Below are positions 1 through 9,125 of a stretch of 64,000 bases of DNA, in pieces. The stretch is from contig NZ_CP041217.1 in the NCBI RefSeq assembly GCF_006542275.1, forward strand, positions 2,093,501 to 2,157,500, written 5' to 3'. This DNA is from Saccharibacillus brassicae. Lineage in GTDB: Bacteria; Bacillota; Bacilli; Paenibacillales; Paenibacillaceae. The notes beneath the pieces were generated by a model. That model had not been told where the DNA came from. It worked only from the letters and a program-made list of their open reading frames with translations, and ran no database searches. The position numbers were made by a program, and so were the translations under genes. The stretch's first letter is position 1. The number at the start of each line of letters is the position of its first letter.

Positions 1-905
1 AGCGGGATGTAGATATAATCTTTCAGGAAACGGCTGAGCGTCATATGCCATCTCGCCCAGAAGTCCTTGATACTCGTGCCTTTGTACGGCGAGTTGAAGT
101 TGACCGGCAGCTTGATGTTGAAGATCAGGCCGAGACCGATCGCCATGTCCGAGTATGCGCTGAAGTCGAAGTACAGCTGCCCGGTATAGGCGAGCGACGT
201 CGTCCAGGCTTCCACGAAGTGCAGCGCCTGCCCGCTGTCGAAGCCTGCCGTTGCGATCGGCGCAAGCAGGTCCGCGATGATGACCTTTTTGAACAAGCCG
301 ATGCAGAAAATGAAAATACCGCGCGAAATGTTGTCGGCCCGGATCCGTTTGCCTTCCGGATCGTCGAACTGCGGCATCATTTCCTTGTGGTGCAAAATCG
401 GACCGGCAATCAAATGCGGGAAAAACGTTACGAACAAAATGTAGTTGGCCACATTGTATTCCTTCACTTTGCCGCGGTAAGCGTCGACCAGGTAGGCGAG
501 CTGCGTGAACGTGAAGAAACTGATGCCGAGCGGCAGCACGATGTGCAGCAGCGAAGCGTCCTGTCCGAACAATCCGTTGTAATTGTCAATAAAGAAGTCG
601 GCGTACTTGTAGTAGCCGAGCAGCGCCACGTCGCCGACCACGCCGAGAATCAACAGCCAGCGGCCTTTGTGGTTCACGCCGTTCGCATTGATATGGCTGA
701 GGCCGCGCCCCACTATGTAGTTGAATGCGATCGAGCCCAGAATGAGCGGCAAATACCGCGTATCCTCATAGGCGTAAAAGAACAGCGAGGCCAACGCCAT
801 CCAGATCTTGGCCAGATTGTAGAGCTTGAACCGGTTCAAGGCAAAGTAGCCGATAAAGACGACCGGCAAATACGCAAAAATAAACTCGTAAGAATTGAAA
901 AGCAC
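1..905 (-). CDS. MBOAT-family membrane O-acyltransferase (AlgI/DltB-like), 3' truncated by the window
   Basis: Only the N-terminal ~301 residues are present; the reading frame runs off the left edge. Translation gives a polytopic membrane protein with the family signature DFWARWHMTLSRFL close to the edge, followed by KDYIYIPL, typical of AlgI-type O-acetyltransferases that move acyl groups across the membrane onto extracellular polysaccharides. The catalytic histidine region beyond this motif is outside the window. The start is GTG at 905, preceded by a purine-rich GGAAGGGAAG site. Partner genes such as an AlgJ/AlgX-like esterase would lie to the left and cannot be seen, so the acyl acceptor is unknown. 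Family assignment is strong; substrate is not inferable. Confidence 0.88.
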   Translation of the reverse strand, partial: MLFNSYEFIFAYLPVVFIGYFALNRFKLYNLAKIWMALASLFFYAYEDTRYLPLILGSIAFNYIVGRGLSHINANGVNHKGRWLLILGVVGDVALLGYYKYADFFIDNYNGLFGQDASLLHIVLPLGISFFTFTQLAYLVDAYRGKVKEYNVANYILFVTFFPHLIAGPILHHKEMMPQFDDPEGKRIRADNISRGIFIFCIGLFKKVIIADLLAPIATAGFDSGQALHFVEAWTTSLAYTGQLYFDFSAYSDMAIGLGLIFNIKLPVNFNSPYKGTSIKDFWARWHMTLSRFLKDYIYIP

Positions 906-1150
906 GTCTTCCCTTCCTCTCTTCGCCTGGCGCTCCGCCGGAAGGCGAACGCAAAGCGGCGCGAATGCGAGATTTACCCAGTGGACACATCCAAAAGACC
1001 GCGCGAAAACCGGCGAAAACGCCGTTTAGGCACAACGCCCATTATACCGACTCGACCCATGTCGAAGCAACGAAGTTGGGACAAAATTAAAGTTTATTCC
1101 AACTTTTTGTACCTTTTTGCAGCTTTGAAGCCCAAACGCGTTCGCGCATC
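906..1150. other. Intergenic stretch between MBOAT and kinase genes
   Basis: Both flanking genes are on the minus strand. Apart from the terminator of the kinase gene at its right end, I see no convincing gene; short frames here lack ribosome sites. It should contain the MBOAT promoter, but no clear -35/-10 pair could be picked. Confidence 0.5.
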
Positions 1151-1190
1151 AAAAAAACCGTACCGCAGAAAAAAGAATTCCGCGGTACGG
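1151..1190 (-). terminator. Rho-independent terminator of the APH-like gene
   Basis: Perfect 9-bp inverted repeat CCGTACCGC/GCGGTACGG (1158-1166 and 1182-1190) with a 15-nt loop, followed on the minus strand by seven T. It lies 22 bp past the stop of the APH-like gene. Confidence 0.85.
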
Positions 1191-1211
1191 CCGCACAGGA
1201 TGCATAAGACG

Positions 1212-2177
1212 CTACAGACTGTTCGTCATGTCCAGCAGCCGCTCCCAGCCATGCTTCAGATTCTGCTGCGCCCATTCCGTATGTTCCGGCCCGAACCCCC
1301 GGTAATCGCATTCCACCCGCATGACCAGATCGAGATACAGCGGGTACAGCGCCCGGCGAACGAGTCGATCGGACGCTTCGCCTTCCAGACCGTAGGCCGT
1401 CTCGTAAGCCGGCGAATCCATGAATTTGCCGAAGACGTATTCCATCAGCGGATCGGCCCACAGCGCGCGTTCGAAGTCGATGATCCCTTCCACCTTTCCG
1501 TCCTTGACCAGCACATTGCCCGGCCAGGAATCCCAGTGGATCAACGTCGGCGTCGTGAATGCCCGCAGCGACGGACGGTGGCGCTCCAACTGCTCGTCCA
1601 ATTCCTCGTAAGACATCGGCAGCTTCACGCCCGCGTCCCGCCCGTCCTGCATCACGTCGCGCATCAGTGCGAGAAAAGCGTCGTCCCAACTCGGAGCATT
1701 CGACGGATGCGGCAGGTAATAGCCGAACTCCGTCCCTTTGATCTCATGGATTTGCCGGAAAAAGCGGCCCAGTTCCGCGTCGATCGCTTCGCGTTCCCCG
1801 GACGGCAGCTCGCCGCGCACCTTGTCGTAGGACGTGCCGGTCAACCGCTCCATCAGAAAATATTCGCACGGCACGATCGTTTTCTCCGCATCGTACGCGT
1901 AAATGTCCGGAACCGGAACCGTGCCGGCTTCCTTCAGCCTGCGCATAACTTCGACTTCGGTCCGCATCAGCCCCCGCTCGCAGCGCATCCGGCCTTCCTC
2001 GGACTCCGCCGCCGATTTGAGAATGGCCGTGCCGCCGTTCTCCAAGTCCAGCGCGTACGCCGAATTGGCCCACCCTTCGGTCAACTCCTCGATCTTCGTG
2101 CAGCCGCATCCGAACGTTTTTTGCGCGATCCGCTCGATTTCTTCCGTGCTTAATCTTCGTTTCGTTACGCTCTCCAT
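1212..2177 (-). CDS. Aminoglycoside phosphotransferase (APH)-family kinase
   Basis: A 321-residue protein with the APH/choline-kinase fold signatures: HWDSWPGN (residues ~214-221, the catalytic-loop HxDxxxxN) and IIDFE (~232-236, the metal-binding DFE equivalent). The family phosphorylates small molecules such as antibiotics, sugars or amines; the substrate cannot be told from sequence. A TTG seven codons upstream is in frame, but AAGGAG lies 12 nt before the ATG at 2177 and nothing precedes the TTG, so the ATG is preferred. It is transcribed alone, with its own terminator. It may be a housekeeping kinase rather than a resistance enzyme. Confidence 0.85.
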   Translation of the reverse strand: MESVTKRRLSTEEIERIAQKTFGCGCTKIEELTEGWANSAYALDLENGGTAILKSAAESEEGRMRCERGLMRTEVEVMRRLKEAGTVPVPDIYAYDAEKTIVPCEYFLMERLTGTSYDKVRGELPSGEREAIDAELGRFFRQIHEIKGTEFGYYLPHPSNAPSWDDAFLALMRDVMQDGRDAGVKLPMSYEELDEQLERHRPSLRAFTTPTLIHWDSWPGNVLVKDGKVEGIIDFERALWADPLMEYVFGKFMDSPAYETAYGLEGEASDRLVRRALYPLYLDLVMRVECDYRGFGPEHTEWAQQNLKHGWERLLDMTNSL

Positions 2178-2531
2178 ATCGGGTTTTCGCTCCTTCAAGG
2201 TCTTTTTTGGCAGCAGCAGGTTTCGTTCCCGCCCATGATTAGACGCTCCGCCCGACTGATTCGATCCGTTTTAGATTTTTTTGATCCGTTTTCGATCATG
2301 AGCCCGATTCTGCGCGGTGTGTCACTTGCTGTTCTTTTCGATAAATAAAATCCCGATCCTTTTTCGTTCACAAAAAAGATTAAATTTCCGTGAGGCGGGT
2401 AAAAAAATAGCGGAACGGATTGAGTGTTCATATCCAGATATGCATCTTTCTGTAAGCTTCGTCGGAAAGTCGAACGTTTCCAGGCCTTTAGCAGCCAGAG
2501 ACCAACTTGACCATCAAGAGGAGGAATTACG
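2178..2531. other. Divergent promoter region, APH-like kinase / manganese catalase
   Basis: AT-rich spacer between divergent genes. It holds a SigmaB-like promoter for the catalase and the catalase ribosome site AGAGGAGG. The sequence GATCCGTTTT is present twice near 2270-2300. No coding region is supported. Confidence 0.5.
2378..2402 (+). promoter_or_regulatory. Possible SigmaB-type promoter of manganese catalase
   Basis: GATTAA (2378-2383), 13-nt spacer, GGGTAA (2397-2402) resembles the general-stress consensus GTTTAA-N12-14-GGGWAW. It lies about 130 nt upstream of the ATG. No other promoter stands out. The match is to a short consensus and SigmaB itself is not in the window. Confidence 0.35.
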
Positions 2532-3398
2532 ATGTTTATCCACATGAAAGAACTTCAATACCACGCCAGACCGGAAAAACCGGACCCGATTTTCGCCAAA
2601 AAACTGCAGGAAGTCCTCGGCGGCCAGTACGGCGAAATGTCCGTTATGATGCAGTATTTGTTCCAGGGCTGGAACTGTCGCGCCGATCAGAAGTACCGCG
2701 ACATGCTGCTCGATATCGGTACGGAAGAGATCGGCCACGTCGAAATGCTGACCACGATGATCGCCCAGCTGCTGGACGGCGCGCCGGTCGACCAACTCGA
2801 AGAAGCGGCCAAAGACCCGTTGATCGAAGCGGCGCTCGGCGGCATGAATCCGCAGCATCTGATCGTGTCCGGCCTCGGCGCGACGCCGACCGACAGCGTA
2901 GGCTACCCGTGGAACTCGCGCTACATCGTGGCCAGCGGCAACCTGCTCGCCGATTTCCGCGCCAACCTCAACGCCGAGTCCCAGGGCCGCCTGCAGGTTG
3001 CCCGCCTGTACGAGATGACGACCGATCCCGGCATCCGCAAAATGATGGGCTTCATGCTGGCGCGTGACACGATGCACCAGAACCAGTGGATGGCCGCCAT
3101 CGCCGAGATCGAATCGATGGAAGGCACCATCGTGCCGGCTTCGTTCCCTCGCGAGCTGGAGCTGCAGGAAGTCTCGCATCAGTTCATGAACTTCTCCGAG
3201 GGCGAAGAAAGCGCCGAAGGCCGCTGGGCCAAAGGCCCGTCCATGGACAACCAGGGCAAATTCGAATACGTTGCGAAACCTCAGGCCATGGGCGAAAAGC
3301 CGGTCCTCACCCCGGCACCGGACTTCACGTTCTCCCGCCCCGGCGCCCTGCCGAAGCTGACGAACGAAAGCAGCAAAGCCGGCAAAGGGCTGCTGTAA
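2532..3398 (+). CDS. Manganese (non-heme) catalase
   Basis: 288 residues. The dimanganese ligands of the family are at expected positions: Glu35 (GQYGEMS), Glu66 and His69 (TEEIGHVEM), Glu149 (NAESQG) and His182 (DTMHQNQW). The enzyme disproportionates hydrogen peroxide using a dinuclear Mn centre in the cytoplasm or, in CotJC-like relatives, in the spore coat. Length fits the YdbD/YjqC/KatN group. The start is supported by AGAGGAGG 7 nt upstream. The gene is transcribed alone and a possible SigmaB-like promoter suggests general-stress control. Confident on function; less so on whether it is vegetative or sporulation-linked. Confidence 0.93.
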   Translation: MFIHMKELQYHARPEKPDPIFAKKLQEVLGGQYGEMSVMMQYLFQGWNCRADQKYRDMLLDIGTEEIGHVEMLTTMIAQLLDGAPVDQLEEAAKDPLIEAALGGMNPQHLIVSGLGATPTDSVGYPWNSRYIVASGNLLADFRANLNAESQGRLQVARLYEMTTDPGIRKMMGFMLARDTMHQNQWMAAIAEIESMEGTIVPASFPRELELQEVSHQFMNFSEGEESAEGRWAKGPSMDNQGKFEYVAKPQAMGEKPVLTPAPDFTFSRPGALPKLTNESSKAGKGLL

Positions 3399-3444
3399 GC
3401 GGAGGATGGGTTAGAGGATTGAAAAGGTTGAAAAGATTGAAAAA

Positions 3445-3693
3445 GGACGTCCCCTGCGGGGGGACGTCCAGGCTGTCGAGAAAGTCCTATACGTATGAGA
3501 AGCTTGTCGGCTGCGGGAGAAATTCGTTCCGGTCGCGTGTTGAAATCAGGAAAAAGGATCAAATTTGAATGGGATTTTCCTGATTTCAAAGGCGAACGCT
3601 GGCGCTCCTACACTGAATTTCTCCCTCCGCCTCCTCACTTTGTTCAAAATTAGACTTTCTCGACACGTTGGACGTCCCCTGCGGGGGACGTCC
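3445..3693. mobile_element. MITE-like 250-bp imperfect palindrome with hairpin ends
   Basis: Nested inverted repeats share one centre near 3569. Each end has a GGACGTCC hairpin (3445-3469 and 3670-3693). Inside are TGTCGAGAAAGTC (3474-3486) against its exact complement (3653-3665), GGGAGAAATTC (3515-3525) against 3615-3625, and a perfect 15-bp stem (3540-3554 with 3575-3589). It encodes no protein. Architecture fits a miniature inverted-repeat element or a long structured RNA. No target duplication was identified. Confidence 0.6.
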
Positions 3694-3699
3694 TTTTTT
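3670..3699 (+). terminator. Terminator-like hairpin at right end of the palindromic element
   Basis: GGACGTCCCC TGC GGGGGACGTCC followed by six T on the plus strand. Its mirror copy at 3445-3469 is followed by TTTTT on the minus strand, so the element carries outward-facing terminators at both ends. It could end the catalase transcript. Confidence 0.7.
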
Positions 3700-3738
3700 G
3701 TGCAGGGCGGGCGTGGGTGCTGGCGCGGCGCGAGCGCG

Positions 3739-3946
3739 GCGTGGGTGCTGGCGCGGCTGCGGCGTGGACGCTAGACGCGAGGCGGGCGCGGCGTGGGTGC
3801 TGGCGCGGCTGCGGCGTGGACGCTAGACGCGAGGCGGGCGCGGCGTGGGTGCTGGCGCGGCTGCGGCGTGGACGCTAGACGCGAGGCGGGCGCGGCGTGG
3901 GTGCTGGCGCGGCTGCGGCGTGGACGCTAGACGCGAGGCGGGCGCG
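3739..3946. repeat. Four identical 52-bp tandem repeats
   Basis: Units begin at 3739, 3791, 3843 and 3895 with GCGTGGGTGC and end with GGCGGGCGCG; all four appear identical. A partial copy (from about 3709) precedes and a decayed one follows. The period is not a multiple of three, so the reading frames across it are not conserved and no gene is supported. Confidence 0.95.
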
Positions 3947-4051
3947 GCGAGTGCTGGCGCAATGCCGGCACTGGCGCGGGCCCGAAGGCATCGCGGTTAC
4001 GAGAGCGGGACCGATTCGACGCCGGCAGGCGCGGCAAGCACGGTTCCGGCA

Positions 4052-4242
4052 AAATAACTGCGTAGATACAGTTAATTCGCTCGGTTTGTCGGTCAAAACT
4101 CAAATAACTGCGCAGATACAGTTATTTGAAGCCATATGGCTCAAAAGGAGCCATTCGCCGCCGAATAGATGCATTGGTGCAGCTATTTGCGGATGGTGTT
4201 GCGAAAAGCACGAAATAACTGTATTTTCGCAGTTATTTCGTG
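4052..4242. repeat. Cluster of short dyads, AAATAACTG-N8-CAGTTATTT family
   Basis: Three clear copies: 4052-4076; 4101-4128 (10-bp perfect arms); 4209-4242 (13-bp perfect arms). A degenerate fourth is near 4162-4190. The centre is 8 nt in every copy although its sequence differs. The same family recurs at 40924-41113. Confidence 0.85.
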
Positions 4243-4244
4243 TC

Positions 4245-4659
4245 TTTCGCCGCCAGACTGAGCAAATTGTGTGCCGGCGGATTGGATAACAAACCGAAAC
4301 GAAGCTCAAATCGAGCTGAATACAAACCCGTTTTGAATATAAATTTTTTAAACATAAGTTTGTTTTGAACATAAGCTTGTTTAATGTAGACCTGCTTGCC
4401 GTTTAACGTCCTGCATCGGTGCGGATTCGTTCGCCGCATCCACGCCGCCGCTCCCAGCACGAAATCTCCTTCTCCGACTCTCTTTTCACCGCCTATTATC
4501 TTCTTTTCTCCTCTTTAAATTCACTTTTATTTCGCCGTTACTTTTACTTTCATTTCACCTCTACCTCTCCCTTTACCTCTGCTCTTACCTTTTACTGTTC
4601 CTTTCTCGCTGTCGGCCAATGCGCCTGACCGCTGCCCGCCCGGATTCGGCTTGGGCTTT
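4245..4659. other. Gene-free stretch with a polypyrimidine tract
   Basis: From about 4320 the sequence is AT-rich with repeated AACATAAGTTTG-like motifs. From about 4460 to 4615 the plus strand is almost all C and T, in short motifs such as CCTTT and TTACTTTT, so the minus strand is purine-rich. It lies directly downstream of the ABC-F gene. No ribosome site or family match supports a gene, and no clear terminator hairpin was found. Confidence 0.55.
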
Positions 4660-6678
<2,019 letters not shown>

Positions 6679-6783
6679 GTCGTTCATCCTTTCGCGTGTT
6701 CCGTAATGGGTGCGCTCCGACCGTCCTCGTTTCCGGGACCGGACGGAGACTTTCCCCCCGCGTATTCGAATTTTGGGTATGCA

Positions 6784-6822
6784 AAAAGGCCGCAGGGGAA
6801 ATGTCCCCCTGCGGCCTCGAAA
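6784..6822 (-). terminator. Hairpin terminator or attenuator upstream of the ABC-F gene
   Basis: GGCCGCAGGGG pairs with TCCCCCTGCGGCC; on the minus strand the stem is followed by TTTTT. It lies between the small upstream ORF and the ABC-F start (about 105 nt upstream), so it either ends the small ORF transcript or attenuates readthrough into the ABC-F gene. Confidence 0.75.
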
Positions 6823-6908
6823 TTCGTATTCGGATGAAGGTTGAAGCGCTAGTACGCGCGGCCCGGCAAGCCGGAACCGTACGCCCGGACAGTGCGTTCC
6901 GGGGGCGG

Positions 6909-7160
6909 TCAAGGCTGCGGTTGGTCGATCGGCCGCGCGAAGAGCGCTGACCTTGTCCGCAGACGCGAGACAGGAGCGGCATTTCGCTGTTCATGTGCAG
7001 TTCCGGACAGACGGGTGCCTTGACCGAATTTCAGCGTTGTCGGCTCAAATTTGGACAGACTGATCCCGTTGCGGTTTTGAACATGAACAATGCCGCCCAG
7101 TGCCAAAGGCAGCCGATCGAGCACTACAAATAAAGAGTTCAGCGAATTAAAGTTACGCAT
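6909..7160 (-). CDS. Small protein of unknown function, 83 residues
   Basis: Not a family I recognise. The start is strongly supported: a near-perfect AAGGAGGTGA lies 6 nt before the ATG, the best ribosome site in this region. The product has an N-terminal hydrophobic patch (LFVVLDRLPLALGGIVHVQ) and a basic, proline-containing C-terminus (RPIDQPQP). There is no clear signal peptide or metal motif. It precedes the ABC-F gene on the same strand, with a hairpin between them. A small spore-associated protein is possible, but this is a guess. Confidence 0.5.
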   Translation of the reverse strand: MRNFNSLNSLFVVLDRLPLALGGIVHVQNRNGISLSKFEPTTLKFGQGTRLSGTAHEQRNAAPVSRLRTRSALFARPIDQPQP

Positions 7161-7330
7161 CCTGTCTCACCTCCTTGTCGTCGTATGCGTTTATCTTAAC
7201 CGGACGATTCGGCGGAAAGCAAGCTTTTTTTTGCGCTGCGGCCGCCTTGCTTTTACGGCTCCGCTCGCCCGATTCATCCGATTTCCGGCAGCTCCGAACA
7301 AGTTTACTTGCTTGGACTGCTCGCTCTTTC

Positions 7331-7355
7331 GTTTCTTAATGCCCCGAGGTGGTAA
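7331..7355 (+). promoter_or_regulatory. Weak SigmaB-like promoter before the FAD/Rieske gene
   Basis: GTTTCT, 13 nt, TGGTAA, ending 54 nt before the ATG. Partial match to the general-stress consensus; no better promoter was seen in the 249-bp gap. Confidence 0.2.
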
Positions 7356-7409
7356 ATAAGGAAGGTAGAGTTCAGACAATCCCGACCGACACCGAGGAGG
7401 ACCATAAAC

Positions 7410-8948
7410 ATGAGCGAAAAATTCAACGTTCCATCCGAACTTCCGAGATACCCGAGGTCCATGTGGAGAACGGTCACGACGCTGCCGACTTTCCCCGAGA
7501 TGCGCGAAGACCTCAAAGTCGACGCCGCCGTAATCGGCGCGGGCATCGCCGGCGTGACGACCGCCTATTTGCTGTCGCTCGAAGGCTACAAAGTCGCGCT
7601 GGTCGATGCCGGTCAGATTCTGGACGGCACGACCGGCTACACGACCGCCAAAATTTCCGCGCAGCACGGCTTGATCTATAGCGAATTCCTGACCAATTTC
7701 CGTCCCGAAATCGCCAGATCCTACTATGAAGCGAATATGGAAGGCCTGAATTTCATCCGCGACATGGTCCAGAAGCATAACATCGACTGCGATTTCCAAG
7801 AAGAGACCGCTTATCTGTATACGACGCAGGACGACAAACTGGACGATCTGCGCAAAGAGTTCGAAGCGTACCAGGAACTCGGCATTCCCGGCGAGTGGCA
7901 CGATTCGCTGCCGATTCCGGTCCAGGCCAAAGGCGTCATCTCCATGCCGGGACAGGCGCAGTTCAACCCGCTCAAATACCTCAAGTTCCTCGTGGAGAAG
8001 ATCATCGAGAACGGCGGGCTGATCTATGAAAATACGACGATCGAAGGCGCGGTATACGGCAAGCCGATCGAAGCGTACACGATCGACGGCGAATTCCGCA
8101 TCTACTGCAACGAGATGATCGTCACGACCCACTATCCGTTCTGGAACGTGCCGGCGGGCTACTTTACCCGACTGTCCGTCGAGCGTTCGTACGCGCTTGC
8201 GGTCAAGCCGGAAACGTCGTTCCAGGGCGGCATGTACCTGAGCATCGACGACTCGAAGCGCTCGATCCGCTCGGCGACGTTCGAAGGCGAAGAAGTGCTG
8301 ATCGTCGGCGGCGAGAACCATCCGACCGGCAAGGACGAGAACACGTTCGACCACTATCTGGCGCTGGAGAAATTCGCGGGCGAAACGTTCGGTTCGCGCG
8401 AGATTCCGTTCCGCTGGTCGGCGCAGGATATCACCACGCTGGACAAGATCCCGTATATCGGACCTTTGTCCTCCGACTATCCGTTCACGTTCATCGCGAC
8501 CGGTTTCAACAAATGGGGCATGACGAACGGTACGTTCGCCGGCCTGCTTATTCGCGACAACGTCATTCGCCGCTCCAACCCGCATATGAACACGTTCAAC
8601 CCGGGCCGTTTCAACGACAAGAGCCTGGGACAGACGCTCGTAACCGGCATGAAAATGGCCAAAGAAATGATTACGGGCAAATTCGGCGGCGCGGACGAGA
8701 AGATCAGCAACCTGGAACCCGATCAGGGCGCACTCGTTCGCCACAACGGCAAAAAGGTCGGCGCGTACCGCGATCCAAAAGGCGAGCTGTTCCTTGTCGA
8801 CACGACCTGCACGCATATGGGCTGCGAGACGGCCTGGAACGAAGCGGAACGTTCGTGGGACTGCCCGTGCCACGGTTCGCGCTTCGCGTATAACGGCGAC
8901 GTGATCGAAGGTCCGGCGACCGATCCGCTGGAACGCATCGAAGAATAG
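7410..8948 (+). CDS. FAD-dependent oxidoreductase with C-terminal Rieske domain (YhfW-like)
   Basis: 512 residues. An N-terminal DAO-type FAD fold begins with the dinucleotide motif GAGIAG (residues 43-48). The C-terminus is a Rieske [2Fe-2S] domain: Cys467-x-His469 and Cys485-x-x-His488 are the cluster ligands, and Cys472 and Cys487 match the disulfide pair of bc1-type Rieske proteins (CTHMGC, CPCHGS). This order matches Bacillus YhfW-type proteins. Substrate and electron partner are unknown. GAGGAGGA lies 8 nt before the ATG. It is monocistronic, followed by a strong terminator. Confidence 0.9.
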   Translation: MSEKFNVPSELPRYPRSMWRTVTTLPTFPEMREDLKVDAAVIGAGIAGVTTAYLLSLEGYKVALVDAGQILDGTTGYTTAKISAQHGLIYSEFLTNFRPEIARSYYEANMEGLNFIRDMVQKHNIDCDFQEETAYLYTTQDDKLDDLRKEFEAYQELGIPGEWHDSLPIPVQAKGVISMPGQAQFNPLKYLKFLVEKIIENGGLIYENTTIEGAVYGKPIEAYTIDGEFRIYCNEMIVTTHYPFWNVPAGYFTRLSVERSYALAVKPETSFQGGMYLSIDDSKRSIRSATFEGEEVLIVGGENHPTGKDENTFDHYLALEKFAGETFGSREIPFRWSAQDITTLDKIPYIGPLSSDYPFTFIATGFNKWGMTNGTFAGLLIRDNVIRRSNPHMNTFNPGRFNDKSLGQTLVTGMKMAKEMITGKFGGADEKISNLEPDQGALVRHNGKKVGAYRDPKGELFLVDTTCTHMGCETAWNEAERSWDCPCHGSRFAYNGDVIEGPATDPLERIEE

Positions 8949-8978
8949 ACGGCCGCTTGTCGAACTTCGCGGCATGGC

Positions 8979-9010
8979 CCCGGTTTCCCCAGCGGAAACC
9001 GGGTTTTTTG
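8979..9010 (+). terminator. Terminator of the FAD/Rieske gene
   Basis: CCCGGTTTCC (8980-8989) pairs with GGAAACCGGG (8995-9004) over a 5-nt loop, followed by six T. Confidence 0.92.
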
Positions 9011-9125
9011 CGGATCGGGCGCCGCAGGCTTCAATACGATAAAAATCGCGCATCCCCGCCGCGCATCCTGTACAATGACAGTAAAATCGTTCCAATGACG
9101 AAATTTATGCAAACCGAGGTGGAGC

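Noticed and set aside
45-2153. Long plus-strand frame (702 codons) over the MBOAT and APH-like genes
   Set aside because: Antisense shadow; crosses two real minus-strand genes and the terminator between them, and its product is compositionally odd (Arg/Gln/His-rich).
1212-2177. Acquired aminoglycoside-resistance gene
   Set aside because: The APH fold is shared by many housekeeping kinases, base composition matches neighbours, and no mobile element is adjacent, so a resistance call is not justified.
3739-4242. CRISPR array
   Set aside because: The 52-bp repeats are contiguous with no spacers, and the dyads are irregularly spaced; no cas genes are present.
7191-9095. Minus-strand frame of 634 codons opposite the FAD/Rieske gene
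   Set aside because: Antisense shadow of a well-supported gene; no ribosome site or recognisable domain.
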